Positions 48,074-56,406 of a DNA stretch of 64,000 bases are shown in pieces. The position numbers and the translations under genes are program-made. The stretch is taken from positions 1 to 64,000 of the forward strand of contig NZ_QDGZ01000011.1 in assembly GCF_003076135.1 (NCBI RefSeq), given 5' to 3'. The DNA is from Nocardioides gansuensis. GTDB lineage: Bacteria > Actinomycetota > Actinomycetes > Propionibacteriales > Nocardioidaceae. Every line of letters starts with the position of its first letter. Within the stretch, counting starts at the first letter, position 1. The notes beneath the pieces were generated by a model. That model saw only the letters and a list, made by a program, of their open reading frames with translations, ran no database searches and was not told the DNA's origin.

Positions 48074-49213
48074 GTGCGCGCACGTATCGCCCACCTCAGC
48101 AAGTCCAGGACCCTGCTCGCCACCCTCGTGGCCGTCATCGCCGTCGCGGTGTTGGGCACCACGGTCGGCTACGCCAGCCTCAGCAAGTCGGTGACCTTGT
48201 CGCTCGACGGCCGCACGCAGACGGTCAGCGCCATGGGCGCGACCGTCAGCGAGGTGCTGGCCGCCCAGGGCATCCAGGTCACCGAGCACGACCTGGTGGC
48301 CCCGAGCCTCGACGAGACGGTCGCCGATGGCGACCGCATCACCGTCCGCTTCGGCCGCCCGCTCGAGCTGAGCATCGACGGCGACGAGCCCCGCACCTAC
48401 TGGGTCAACTCGACCGACGTAGCGAGCGCGCTCGGCGAGATCGGCCGCCGGTTCTCCGGCGCGGACCTCTCCGTGAGCCGTGGCTCCGGCATCTCCCGCG
48501 AGGGGATGGCGCTCGCCGTCGTCACCCCGAAGCAGCTGCGGGTGAAGATCGGTGGCAAGGACGCCCGCAAGGCCGAGCTCACCGCCCTCACCGTGCAGGA
48601 CGCGCTCGAGGAGCTGGACGTGAAGGTCAGCAAGCGGGACAAGGTCACGCCCGCGCTCGGCAAGGAGATCACCGACGGCGACAAGATCGTCGTGACCGAC
48701 ATCCGCGTCGTGACCAAGGACGTCAAGGGCGAGTCGATCGACTTCGACACGATCCGTCGCGAGGACTCCTCGATGTACGAGGGCGAGGACGAGGTGGTCC
48801 GCGAGGGCCGCGACGGTGCCCGCAACGTCACCTACCAACTGCGCTACAAGAACGGCCAGCTCCTGGCCAAGAAGGTCCTCGAGTCCGAGGTCACGCGTAA
48901 GCCGGTCGACGCGATCGTCCGCGTCGGCACCAAGGAGAAGCCCGAGCCCACCTCCAACTTCGCCGGCGGCAACACCGTCTGGGACGCCCTCGCGCAGTGC
49001 GAGTCGGGCGGCAACTGGGCGATCAACACCGGCAACGGCTACTACGGCGGCCTGCAGTTCTCGCTCAGCACCTGGCGCGCCTACGGCGGCACCGGCTACC
49101 CGCACCAGGCCAGCCGCGAGACCCAGATCGCTATCGCGACCAAGGTGCGCGACGCCTCGGGTGGGTACGGCGCGTGGCCGGCCTGCTCGGCCTCGCTCGG
49201 CCTGCCCCGCTGA
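48074..49213 (+). CDS. rpfB: Resuscitation-promoting factor, RpfB type
   Basis: The 379 aa secreted protein has a membrane anchor (LLATLVAVIAVAVLGTTVGYA, about residues 14-34 in outline), three DUF348 repeats (starting at SVTLSLDGRTQTV, LELSIDGDEPRTY and LRVKIGGKDARKA), a G5 domain (about 205-285) and a C-terminal Rpf lysozyme-like domain. In the last, WDALAQCESGGNW carries the catalytic Glu and STWRAYGG follows. It cleaves peptidoglycan and wakes dormant cells. GTG 48074 has GGAG 4 nt upstream. The order tatD-rpfB-rsmA-ispE is conserved in actinobacteria. Confidence 0.95.
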   Translation: MRARIAHLSKSRTLLATLVAVIAVAVLGTTVGYASLSKSVTLSLDGRTQTVSAMGATVSEVLAAQGIQVTEHDLVAPSLDETVADGDRITVRFGRPLELSIDGDEPRTYWVNSTDVASALGEIGRRFSGADLSVSRGSGISREGMALAVVTPKQLRVKIGGKDARKAELTALTVQDALEELDVKVSKRDKVTPALGKEITDGDKIVVTDIRVVTKDVKGESIDFDTIRREDSSMYEGEDEVVREGRDGARNVTYQLRYKNGQLLAKKVLESEVTRKPVDAIVRVGTKEKPEPTSNFAGGNTVWDALAQCESGGNWAINTGNGYYGGLQFSLSTWRAYGGTGYPHQASRETQIAIATKVRDASGGYGAWPACSASLGLPR

Positions 49214-49215
49214 CC

Positions 49216-49320
49216 CGGCGCATCTGCGCACGCCACACCTGCCGAGTCGGCGCATCTGCACACGCCTGGCCTGCCGAGTCGGCGCATCTGCACACGCCTG
49301 ATGAGCAGATGCGCCGACTC
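49216..49320. repeat. 32-bp direct repeats ending in a 16-bp perfect palindrome
   Basis: Units start at 49216, 49248 and 49280 with a 32-bp period; the third is truncated. Each begins CGGCGCATCTGC. The third unit's arm 49276-49291 is perfectly complementary to 49305-49320 with a 13-nt loop. A degenerate further half (GAGCCGACTCG) lies at 49342-49352. The repeats fill the gap between rpfB and rsmA and may terminate rpfB transcription. There are no spacers, so it is not a CRISPR array. Confidence 0.8.
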
Positions 49321-49356
49321 GAGCGGCTCCGTGTGAGCAGACGAGCCGACTCGCCG

Positions 49357-49362
49357 TACGCT
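49357..49362 (+). promoter_or_regulatory. rsmA -10 element, leaderless
   Basis: TACGCT is followed by 7 nt and then the ATG at 49370; no ribosome-binding site lies between. It starts right after the palindromic repeat block. Confidence 0.55.
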
Positions 49363-49369
49363 TCGTCGC

Positions 49370-50233
49370 ATGACTGACACCTCCGCCGGCCCGAGACTCC
49401 TCGGGCCGGCGGACGTGCGTCAGCTCGCAGCCCGCCTCGACCTCCGCCCGACCAAGCAGCGCGGGCAGAACTTCGTGATCGACGCCAACACGGTCCGCCG
49501 GATCGTCCGCGACTCCGGGATCGGCGAGACCGACGTCGTCGTGGAGGTCGGACCGGGCCTCGGCTCGCTGACCCTCGCCCTGCTCGAGGTCGCCAGGCGG
49601 GTCGTCGCGATCGAGGTCGACCCGCTGCTCGCCGGCTTGCTCCCCGAGACGATCGCGACCTACGCCCCCAACCAGGCCGACCGCTTCGAGGTCGTCCTCG
49701 CCGACGCCATGCGCATCGAGGAGGTGCCCGGCCCGCCCCCGACCGCCTTGGTCGCCAACCTGCCCTACAACGTCTCGGTCCCGGTGCTGCTGCACATGCT
49801 GGCGCTGCTGCCCTCGCTCGATCACGGCCTCGTGATGGTGCAGGCCGAGGTCGCCGACCGGCTGGCAGCGCCTCCCGGGTCGAAGACCTACGGCGTGCCG
49901 TCGGTCAAGGCCGCCTGGTATGCCGACGTACGCCGCGCCGGCGCCGTCGGCCGCAACGTCTTCTGGCCCGCGCCCAACGTCGACTCCGGCCTCGTCGCCT
50001 GGACCCGCCGCGAGCCCCCGGCCACGACCGCCACCCGCGAGCAGGTCTTCACCGTCGTCGACGCCGCCTTCGCCCAGCGCCGCAAGCAGCTGCGCTCCGC
50101 GCTGCGGCCGCTCGCCGGGTCGTCGGAGGCGGCTGAGTCGGCGCTGGTCGGTGCCGGCGTCGACCCGACGGCCCGCGGCGAGGTGATCCGCGTCGAGGAC
50201 TACGCCCGCATCGCCGAGGGCATGCCGTGGTGA
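49370..50233 (+). CDS. rsmA: 16S rRNA (adenine(1518)-N6/adenine(1519)-N6)-dimethyltransferase
   Basis: The 287 aa protein has KQRGQNFVIDANTVRRIVR, the SAM motif VVEVGPGLGSLTLALLE (about residues 59-75), AIEVDPLLAG and the catalytic NLPYNVSVPVLL. It dimethylates two adenines near the 3' end of 16S rRNA; loss gives kasugamycin resistance in model bacteria. The stop overlaps the ispE start. Confidence 0.95.
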   Translation: MTDTSAGPRLLGPADVRQLAARLDLRPTKQRGQNFVIDANTVRRIVRDSGIGETDVVVEVGPGLGSLTLALLEVARRVVAIEVDPLLAGLLPETIATYAPNQADRFEVVLADAMRIEEVPGPPPTALVANLPYNVSVPVLLHMLALLPSLDHGLVMVQAEVADRLAAPPGSKTYGVPSVKAAWYADVRRAGAVGRNVFWPAPNVDSGLVAWTRREPPATTATREQVFTVVDAAFAQRRKQLRSALRPLAGSSEAAESALVGAGVDPTARGEVIRVEDYARIAEGMPW

Positions 50234-51138
50234 CTGGCCCCGTCACCGTCCGGGCGCCCGCGAAGATCAACCTCCACCTCGGTGTCGGCGCTCCGCGCGA
50301 GGACGGCTTCCACCCGCTCGACACCGTCTACCAGGCTCTGAGGCTCTCCGACGACGTGACCGTGTCCGCCGCGAGCGAGCTCACGACCTCCCTCGTGGCT
50401 GCGGACCACATCGACGGCCCGAGCGTGCCACTCGGCACCGACAACATCGTCGCCCGCGCCGCCACGCTGCTCGCCGCCCGCCTCGGCAGGGAGCCGCAGG
50501 CGGCGCTCCACATCGCCAAGCAGATCCCCGTCGCCGGAGGGATGGCCGGCGGCTCGGCCGACGCCGCGGCGGCGCTGCGTGCGCTGGACCGGCTGTGGGC
50601 GGCCGACCTCCCCGAGACCGCGCTTCTCGAGCTGGCCGCCGAGCTCGGCAGCGACGTCCCCTTCGCGCTCGTGGGAGGTACGGCGAGGGGCAGGGGCCGG
50701 GGGGAGCTGGTCGAGCCCGTCGTCGACCCGGCCACCTGGTCGTGGGTGGTCGTGCCCTCGACGACAGGCCTCTCGACGCCGTCGGTCTACCGCCACTTCG
50801 ACGCCCTCTTCCCGGACGCCCCTGCCGAGCCGGTGGGCGCCGAGCCGCTCCTCGCCGCGATCGCCTCGGGCGACCCGGCTCAGCTCGGGTGCGCCCTGCA
50901 CAACGACCTCCAGGCGCCGGCCGTCGACCTCCGGCCCGAGCTCGGCGAGCTGATCGCCCGCGGCGAGGCCGAGGGTGCCCTGCGGGGCCTGGTGAGCGGC
51001 TCCGGGCCGACGTGCGTCTTCCTCTGCGCCGACGGCGGGGCTGCCGAGGCGACGGCTGCCGGCCTGCGCGGCGCCGGGCACGGCGTCGTACTCACCACGA
51101 CGGGGCCTGCCCCGGGCGCCCACCTGATCGCTGGCTGA
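50227..51138 (+). CDS. ispE: 4-diphosphocytidyl-2-C-methyl-D-erythritol kinase
   Basis: The 303 aa GHMP kinase shows VRAPAKINLHLGVG at the start, the ATP loop IPVAGGMAGGSADAAAALRAL (about residues 100-120) and the C-terminal RGLVSGSGPTCVFLC. It catalyses the ATP-dependent step of the MEP isoprenoid pathway. GTG 50227 or GTG 50230 both overlap the rsmA stop; GAGGG lies 6 or 9 nt upstream respectively. Confidence 0.95.
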   Translation: MVTGPVTVRAPAKINLHLGVGAPREDGFHPLDTVYQALRLSDDVTVSAASELTTSLVAADHIDGPSVPLGTDNIVARAATLLAARLGREPQAALHIAKQIPVAGGMAGGSADAAAALRALDRLWAADLPETALLELAAELGSDVPFALVGGTARGRGRGELVEPVVDPATWSWVVVPSTTGLSTPSVYRHFDALFPDAPAEPVGAEPLLAAIASGDPAQLGCALHNDLQAPAVDLRPELGELIARGEAEGALRGLVSGSGPTCVFLCADGGAAEATAAGLRGAGHGVVLTTTGPAPGAHLIAG

Positions 51139-51187
51139 CGCCAGCGTTTCGGCGCGGCACCCGGGCGGCTGAGAGGATCGGGGCCTC

Positions 51188-52984
51188 ATGGTGAACCTGA
51201 TCAACCTCGAGCGCGTCTCGAAGTCCTACGGCATCCGGCCGCTGCTCGCCGACGTCTCCCTCGGCGTCGCGCAGGGTGAGCGGATCGGCGTCGTCGGCCG
51301 CAACGGCGACGGCAAGACCACACTGCTGCGCGTGATGACCGGCGAGGAGGAGCCCGACTCCGGGCGGGTGTCGCGCACGCGCGGCCTGGAGATCGGCTAC
51401 CTCCACCAGGGTGACGAGCTGGTCGACACCCACACCGTGCGCGAGGCGGTCCTCGGCGGCCGCTCCGACCACGAGTGGGCCGGCGTCCCGACGATGCGGC
51501 AGGTCGTCGAGGAGCTGCTCGCCGGCATCGCCCTCGACCGCGCCGTCGTCGGCCTCTCCGGTGGCGAGCGGCGCCGCTGCGCGCTGGCGGCCCTGCTGCT
51601 CGGCCACCACGACCTGATCATCCTCGATGAGCCGACCAACCACCTCGACGTCGAGGCGGTCGCCTGGCTGGCGGAGCACCTCGTCTCGCGGGCGAGCGCC
51701 CTCATCGTCGTCACCCACGACCGGTGGTTCCTCGACGAGGTCTGCCAGACGACGTGGGAGGTCCACGACGGGGCGGTGGACTCCTATGAGGGCGGGTACG
51801 CCGCGTTCGTGCTCGCCAAGGCGGAGCGCCAGCGGCAGGCGGCGTCCTCGGAGGCCCGCCGGCAGAACCTCGTGCGCAAGGAGCTCGCCTGGCTGCGCCG
51901 CGGCGCACCCGCGCGGACGTCGAAGCCGAAGTTCCGCATCGACGCCGCCAACGCGCTCATCGAGGACGTGCCGCCGCCGCGCGACCGGATGGAGCTGCAG
52001 CGGTTCGCGACCCAGCGGCTCGGCAAGGACGTCATCGACGTCGAGGACGTCGACCTGTTCCGCGGCGAGAGGCAGCTGCTCTCGCACGCGACGTGGCGAC
52101 TCGGGCCGGGCGACCGTGTCGGCGTCGTGGGCGTCAACGGCGCCGGCAAGACCTCGCTGCTCTCCCTGCTGTCCGGGGATCTCGCGCCGGCCGCTGGCCG
52201 CGTCAAGCACGGCCGCACGGTCGCCCTGCAGCACCTCACGCAGGCGCTGGACGAGATCGACCCCGAGGCGCGGGTGCTGCCGACGGTCGAGTCGATCCGG
52301 CGCGTCATGAAGACCATCGACGGGCAGGAGCTCTCGGCGACGGCCCTGCTGGAGCGCTTCGGCTTCACCGGCGACCGGCTGACCGCCCGGCTGGGCGACC
52401 TCTCGGGTGGCGAGCGGCGGCGCTTCCAGCTGCTGCGGCTGCTGCTGACCGAGCCCAACGTGCTGCTGCTCGACGAGCCGACCAACGACCTCGACATCGA
52501 CACGCTCAACGTGCTCGAGGACTTCCTCGACGGCTGGCCCGGCACCCTGGTGGTCGTCTCCCACGACCGCTACTTCCTCGAGCGGGTCACCGACTCGGTC
52601 TGGGCGCTGCTGGGCGACGGCCAGGTCTCGATGCTGCCGCGCGGTGTCGACGAATATCTCGAGCGCCGGGCTGCGTCCGCAGCGTCATCCGCTCCGGCCG
52701 CTCCGGCGGCCGGGCCGCCTGACGTCCCGGCCCCCAGCACCGGCGTACCAACCAGGGCGAAGCCCGGCAGCGCCGCGGAGCGGGCGGCCCGCAAGGCGCT
52801 CGCGCGCGTGGAGAAGCAGCTCGAGCGTATCGCCGAGCAGGAGGCGGCCCTCAACGCCGAGGTGGCGGCCAACCTCACCGACTATGCCCTGCTCGCCGAC
52901 GTCGGCGCGCGCCTCAAGGCGCTGGCCGAGGAGAGGGAGCAGCTCGAGCTGGAGTGGCTCGAGGCCTCAGAGGTCCTCGACTGA
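51188..52984 (+). CDS. ABC-F family ATPase (ribosome-associated type)
   Basis: The 598 aa soluble protein has two ABC domains without membrane segments. Walker A motifs are GRNGDGKTTLL (about 38) and GVNGAGKTSLL; signatures are LSGGERRRCALAALL and LSGGERRRFQLLRLL; the Walker B LDEPTNHLD and LDEPTNDLD are typical of ABC-F. The linker (about 220-280, Arg-rich) and a C-terminal coiled coil (RKALARVEKQLERIAEQEAALNAEV) point to the Uup/Etta group that acts on stalled ribosomes. Antibiotic resistance is possible but not indicated. The 3' end overlaps the convergent MarR gene by 18 bp. Confidence 0.9.
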   Translation: MVNLINLERVSKSYGIRPLLADVSLGVAQGERIGVVGRNGDGKTTLLRVMTGEEEPDSGRVSRTRGLEIGYLHQGDELVDTHTVREAVLGGRSDHEWAGVPTMRQVVEELLAGIALDRAVVGLSGGERRRCALAALLLGHHDLIILDEPTNHLDVEAVAWLAEHLVSRASALIVVTHDRWFLDEVCQTTWEVHDGAVDSYEGGYAAFVLAKAERQRQAASSEARRQNLVRKELAWLRRGAPARTSKPKFRIDAANALIEDVPPPRDRMELQRFATQRLGKDVIDVEDVDLFRGERQLLSHATWRLGPGDRVGVVGVNGAGKTSLLSLLSGDLAPAAGRVKHGRTVALQHLTQALDEIDPEARVLPTVESIRRVMKTIDGQELSATALLERFGFTGDRLTARLGDLSGGERRRFQLLRLLLTEPNVLLLDEPTNDLDIDTLNVLEDFLDGWPGTLVVVSHDRYFLERVTDSVWALLGDGQVSMLPRGVDEYLERRAASAASSAPAAPAAGPPDVPAPSTGVPTRAKPGSAAERAARKALARVEKQLERIAEQEAALNAEVAANLTDYALLADVGARLKALAEEREQLELEWLEASEVLD

Positions 52985-53467
52985 GCTGAACGGCGCCAGC
53001 AGCGTGCGCAGCAGCCCGGCCAGCCGGTCGCGGTCGCGCGCGGGCAGGTCGGCGATCAGCGCGGCCTCGGCCTCGACGAGCGCGGTGAACGCGCCGTCGA
53101 CCGCGGCCCGGCCTTCCGGCGTGAGCCGCACCAGCACGCCGCGGCGGTCGCGCGGGTCGGGGAGCCGCTCGACGAAGCCGCGCGCCGCCAGCCGGTCGAC
53201 CCGGTTGGTCATCGTGCCGCTGGTCACCAGCGTCTCGCGAAGCAGGCGGCCGGGGGAGAGCTCGTAGGGCTTCCCGGCCCGACGCAGCGCCGCCAGCACG
53301 TCGAACTCCCAGGACTCGATGCCGTGCGCGGTGAAGGCAGCTCGCCGCGCAAGGTCGAGGTGCCGGGCCAGCCGGCTGATCCGGCTGAAGACCTCCACCG
53401 GCGCCAGGTCGAGGTCGGTGCGCTCGCGCGCCCAGGCCTCGACCAGGTCGTCCACCTCGTCCCGCAT
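52967..53467 (-). CDS. MarR-family transcriptional regulator
   Basis: The 166 aa protein has a winged helix (IESWEFDVLAALRRAG, LSPGRLLRETLVTSGTMTNRVDRL with recognition helix, then the wing LPDPRDRRGVLVRLTPEG, about residues 47-130). Regulators of this type bind 14-18-bp palindromes, and two such sites lie just upstream of its start (53496-53546), so it probably controls itself and the divergent methyltransferase gene. Effector unknown. Confidence 0.9.
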   Translation of the reverse strand: MRDEVDDLVEAWARERTDLDLAPVEVFSRISRLARHLDLARRAAFTAHGIESWEFDVLAALRRAGKPYELSPGRLLRETLVTSGTMTNRVDRLAARGFVERLPDPRDRRGVLVRLTPEGRAAVDGAFTALVEAEAALIADLPARDRDRLAGLLRTLLAPFSSVEDL

Positions 53468-53495
53468 CCCCCCAGTCTGCCAGATCCGTCGAGAA

Positions 53496-53546
53496 TCTTG
53501 ACATCGAGACAGTGTCGGCTACATGCTGGATCTCTCGACATCAAGA
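53496..53546. promoter_or_regulatory. Two MarR-type palindromic operator sites
   Basis: TCTTGACATCGAGA (53496-53509) and TCTCGACATCAAGA (53533-53546) fit the palindrome TCTYGAYRTCRAGA and lie 37 bp apart, start to start. They fall between the MarR start (53467) and the divergent methyltransferase gene. The first is 28 bp upstream of the MarR start codon. Confidence 0.75.
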
Positions 53547-53552
53547 CACTTT

Positions 53553-53617
53553 GGATAGTCCGTGACGAGCGGACCCCGAACGGGCACCGTGGAGGGTCCG
53601 ATCGTCACGGACTATCC
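53553..53617. repeat. 24-bp inverted repeat upstream of the methyltransferase gene
   Basis: Arms 53553-53576 and 53594-53617 pair over 24 bp with one mismatch, around a 17-nt loop. In RNA this gives a very stable hairpin in the 5' leader, ending 19 bp before the start codon. It could be an attenuator, an operator or a mobile palindromic repeat. Confidence 0.75.
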
Positions 53618-53636
53618 CGACGGAGGGAGTGGGTCG

Positions 53637-54458
53637 ATGAGCCGGCACACGTGGGACCCCGAGAGATACCTGACGTACGCCGACGAGCGGGGGAGGCCTT
53701 TCGTCGAGCTGCTCGCCCGGGTGGCCCCGGACCCGGACGGGGCCGACGAGCCGCGCACGGTCGTGGACCTCGGCTGCGGGCCGGGCAACCTGACCGCCCT
53801 CCTCGCCCGGCGCTGGCCCCGCGCCGCGGTCACCGGTCTCGACAGCAGCCCCGAGATGATCGCGCGGGCCCGCACCGACGTCCCGGGCGTCGCCTTCGAG
53901 GTGGCCGACCTGCGCGAGTGGGCGGCCCCCGACGCGCTCGCCCTCCGCGCCCCGGTCGACGTGCTCGTCTCCAACGCCACCCTCCAGTGGGTGCCCGGCC
54001 ACCTCGAGCTGCTGCCCGGCCTGCTGGACCGGGTGGCGGCGGGCGGCTGGCTCGCCTTCCAGGTGCCCGGCAACTTCGAGGAGCCGAGCCACAGCAACCG
54101 GCGCGACCTCGCCGCGGAGGCGCCGTACAGCACACACACCCGGGACGTCGCCGTGCCCGAGGCGCACGACTCCGCGACCTACCTCCGCGTCCTCCAGGCC
54201 GAGGGCTGCGACGTCGACGCCTGGGAGACGACCTACCTCCACGTCCTCACTGGCGAGGACCCCGTCTTCACGTGGGTCTCCGGCACCGGCGCGCGCCCGA
54301 CGCTCCAGGCGCTGCCGGACGAGCTGCGCGGCGACTTCGAGGCCGAGCTCAAGCGCCGGCTCCGCGACGCCTACCCGCCCGACGCGCAGGGCCGGGTCGT
54401 GCTGCCGTTCCGTCGCGTCTTCGTCGTGGCCCGGAAGGCATCGGGGAGGAAGGCATGA
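53637..54458 (+). CDS. tam: Trans-aconitate 2-methyltransferase-like SAM enzyme
   Basis: The 273 aa protein has the Tam N-terminal pattern WDPERYLTYADERGRPFVELLARV, SAM motif I VVDLGCGPGNLTALLARRWP (about residues 40-59), TGLDSSPEMIARAR and NATLQWVPGHLELLPGLL. It methylates trans-aconitate, an aconitase-inhibiting by-product. ATG 53637 follows GGAGGGAG by 7 nt. The stop overlaps the VOC gene start (ATGA). Confidence 0.88.
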   Translation: MSRHTWDPERYLTYADERGRPFVELLARVAPDPDGADEPRTVVDLGCGPGNLTALLARRWPRAAVTGLDSSPEMIARARTDVPGVAFEVADLREWAAPDALALRAPVDVLVSNATLQWVPGHLELLPGLLDRVAAGGWLAFQVPGNFEEPSHSNRRDLAAEAPYSTHTRDVAVPEAHDSATYLRVLQAEGCDVDAWETTYLHVLTGEDPVFTWVSGTGARPTLQALPDELRGDFEAELKRRLRDAYPPDAQGRVVLPFRRVFVVARKASGRKA

Positions 54459-54832
54459 GGCTCCACCACGTCCAGGTCGCCTGCCCGCCGGGAGGCGAGG
54501 CCGAGGCGCGTCGCTTCTGCGCCGGGGCGCTGGGGATGACGGAGGTCGAGAAGTCCACGGCCCTCGAGGCCCGCGGTGGCTGCTGGTTCCGCGCGTACGA
54601 CGCCTCCGGCGAGGTCGCTGCCGAGCTGCACGTCGGCGTCGAGGAGCCGTTCCGGCCGGCCGCGAAGGCGCACCCGGCGTTCGTGGTGGACGACGTGGCC
54701 GAGGTCGCGGCGCGGCTGCGCGCCGGCGGCTACGCAGTCGACGAGAGCCAGCGGACGACCTTCCCGGGCTACCTGCGGCTGCACACCTTCGACGGGCACG
54801 GCAACCGGGTCGAGGTGCTCCAGCCGGCCTGA
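54455..54832 (+). CDS. VOC-family (glyoxalase/bleomycin-resistance fold) protein
   Basis: The 125 aa protein has the paired beta-alpha-beta-beta-beta pattern: LHHVQVACPPGGEAEARRFC, LHVGVEE, HPAFVVDDVAEVAARLRAGG and FDGHGNRVEVLQ. The metal positions His (LHHVQ) and Glu (RVEVL) appear kept. Substrate not predictable. Translationally coupled to tam. Confidence 0.85.
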   Translation: MRLHHVQVACPPGGEAEARRFCAGALGMTEVEKSTALEARGGCWFRAYDASGEVAAELHVGVEEPFRPAAKAHPAFVVDDVAEVAARLRAGGYAVDESQRTTFPGYLRLHTFDGHGNRVEVLQPA

Positions 54833-54840
54833 GCTGGCGA

Positions 54841-54886
54841 GGTGGTTTCGAGGCTCGTCGCTGGCGCTCCTCGCACCTCAACCACC
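54841..54886. repeat. REP-like palindromic element
   Basis: GGTGGTT (54841-54847) pairs with AACCACC (54880-54886), with imperfect inner GAGG/CCTC pairing. Elements of this form are frequent between genes in Nocardioides-type genomes, by recollection. The surrounding gap 54833-54995 holds no other feature except the ribosome-binding site of the next gene. Confidence 0.6.
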
Positions 54887-54995
54887 GACTCGGGCGCTTC
54901 ACCGATGAGGGGAACGGCCCCCCGGTCGCTTCACCGCTAGACGGACACCGGTTCGGGTACCGCGCTGCCATCGGCACTCACCACGGGGAGGAACC

Positions 54996-56363
54996 ATGCG
55001 CGGCTCTGTTCTCACGGCGGGACTCCTGCTGCTCGGCCTGACGGCCGCCTGTGCGCAGGGCACGGGCGACGAGGAGACGCCCGACGCCAGCTTCGACTCC
55101 GAGGCGCAGCTCACCGGCACGCTCGACGCGATGGGCTTCGGTGAGACCGACGAGGTCGCCACCGCCCGCCTGGAGGAGGCGAAGAAGGCCCTCGGCGACG
55201 TCGAGGTCAAGCTCATCGAGGGGGAGCTCGACGTCCAGCAGTTCCTCTCGTCCGTCGCGGCCGGCGACCCGCCGGCGATCCTCTACGCCGAGCGAGACCA
55301 GGTCGGCACCTTCGCCTCGCGCGGCGCGATCGTGCCGCTGGACGAGTGCATCGACGGCGAGGGCATCGACACCGACGTCTTCGACGACGCCGCGCTCGAG
55401 CAGGTGACGTTCGAGGACGAGGTCTACGGCATCCCGGAGTTCAGCGTCGTCCAGCTCACCATGGCCAACCGGGACCTGCTAGACCAGGCCGGCCTTGCCA
55501 TCGAGGACGTCAACGGGTCCAGCTGGGAGTCGATCACCGAGGCCAATGAGGAGCTGGCCCGGCAGGATGGCAAGAAGGTGTCGGTCATCGGCTACGACTC
55601 CAAGCTGCCGGAGTTCCTCCCACTCTGGGCCAAGGCCAACGGCGCCGACCTGATCTCCGAGGACGGCCGCACCGCCCAGCTCGACGACCCCGCCGTCGTG
55701 GAGGCGCTGGAGTGGGCGGTCGACATCTACGACGCGCAGGGTGGCTTCGGCTCGGTCAAGGCGTTCCGCGACCAGGCCGACTTCTTCGGCGACGGCAACC
55801 AGTTCGCCACCGGCACGCTGGGCGCGATGCCGATGGAGCAGTGGTACGTCAACGTGCTCAACGAGGTCAGCCCCGACGCGCCGCTCGCCTTCGACACCGT
55901 CCGCGACCGCAGCGGCGAGACGATCGCCTGGACCAGCGGCTCGGCCTGGGCGATCCCCAAGGGCAGCCCCAACCCCGAGGCTGCGTGCCGCTTCGCGAAG
56001 GTGATGACCCAGACCTCCAGCTGGGAGGCCGCGGCCGACGCCCGGCTGGCCGAGCGCAAGGGCGGCGAGAGCATCTTCACCGGCATCCTGACCGGCAACG
56101 ACGAGGCAGACGAGGCGGTGCGCGCGAAGGTCGAGCCCTCGGGTGACGAGGTCTGGGACAGCGCCGTCGAGGCGATGTACGAGGCGAGTGAGAACACCTT
56201 CGCCCTGCCCGCCAACCCGGCAGGCGCCGAGTTCGAGGCGGCCTGGCAGGACGCGGTCAACCGGGTGCTCAACGGCCAGGAGGAGCCGGAGCAGGCGCTG
56301 CAGAAGGCGCAGGAGGAGGCGCAGAAGGTGCTCGACGAGGCCTGGGCCCGCTGGGATGAGTGA
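54996..56363 (+). CDS. Sugar-type ABC importer binding lipoprotein (family 1)
   Basis: The 455 aa protein has a lipoprotein signal (LLLLGLTAAC, Cys about residue 19) and a family-1 solute-binding fold (LDVQQFLSSVAAGDPPAILYAERDQVG, VYGIPEFSVVQLTMANRDLLDQAG, SGSAWAIPKGSPNPEAACRF). The C-terminus is a long Glu/Gln-rich helix. ATG 54996 follows GGGGAGGAACC. Substrate not identifiable; disaccharides or oligosaccharides are typical. The two permease genes follow, but no ATPase gene. Confidence 0.88.
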   Translation: MRGSVLTAGLLLLGLTAACAQGTGDEETPDASFDSEAQLTGTLDAMGFGETDEVATARLEEAKKALGDVEVKLIEGELDVQQFLSSVAAGDPPAILYAERDQVGTFASRGAIVPLDECIDGEGIDTDVFDDAALEQVTFEDEVYGIPEFSVVQLTMANRDLLDQAGLAIEDVNGSSWESITEANEELARQDGKKVSVIGYDSKLPEFLPLWAKANGADLISEDGRTAQLDDPAVVEALEWAVDIYDAQGGFGSVKAFRDQADFFGDGNQFATGTLGAMPMEQWYVNVLNEVSPDAPLAFDTVRDRSGETIAWTSGSAWAIPKGSPNPEAACRFAKVMTQTSSWEAAADARLAERKGGESIFTGILTGNDEADEAVRAKVEPSGDEVWDSAVEAMYEASENTFALPANPAGAEFEAAWQDAVNRVLNGQEEPEQALQKAQEEAQKVLDEAWARWDE

Positions 56364-56406
56364 GGCACGGGGATGAGTGAGGCGCGGGGATGAGTGAGGC
56401 GCGGGG
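56356..56406 (+). repeat. Triple 17-bp direct repeat over the binding-protein stop and permease start
   Basis: Copies at 56356-56372, 56373-56389 and 56390-56406 read ATGAGTGAGGCRCGGGG, with one base differing in the first. Since 17 is not a multiple of three, each copy offers an ATG in a different frame; only the third fits the permease. The first contains the binding-protein stop. Confidence 0.9.

Noticed and set aside
49216..49320. CRISPR-like repeat array
   Set aside because: The 32-bp units are contiguous without unique spacers and no cas gene is present.
51188..52984. Antibiotic-resistance ABC-F gene
   Set aside because: The conserved location after ispE and the general ABC-F motifs fit a housekeeping translation factor; nothing specific to resistance subfamilies was seen.
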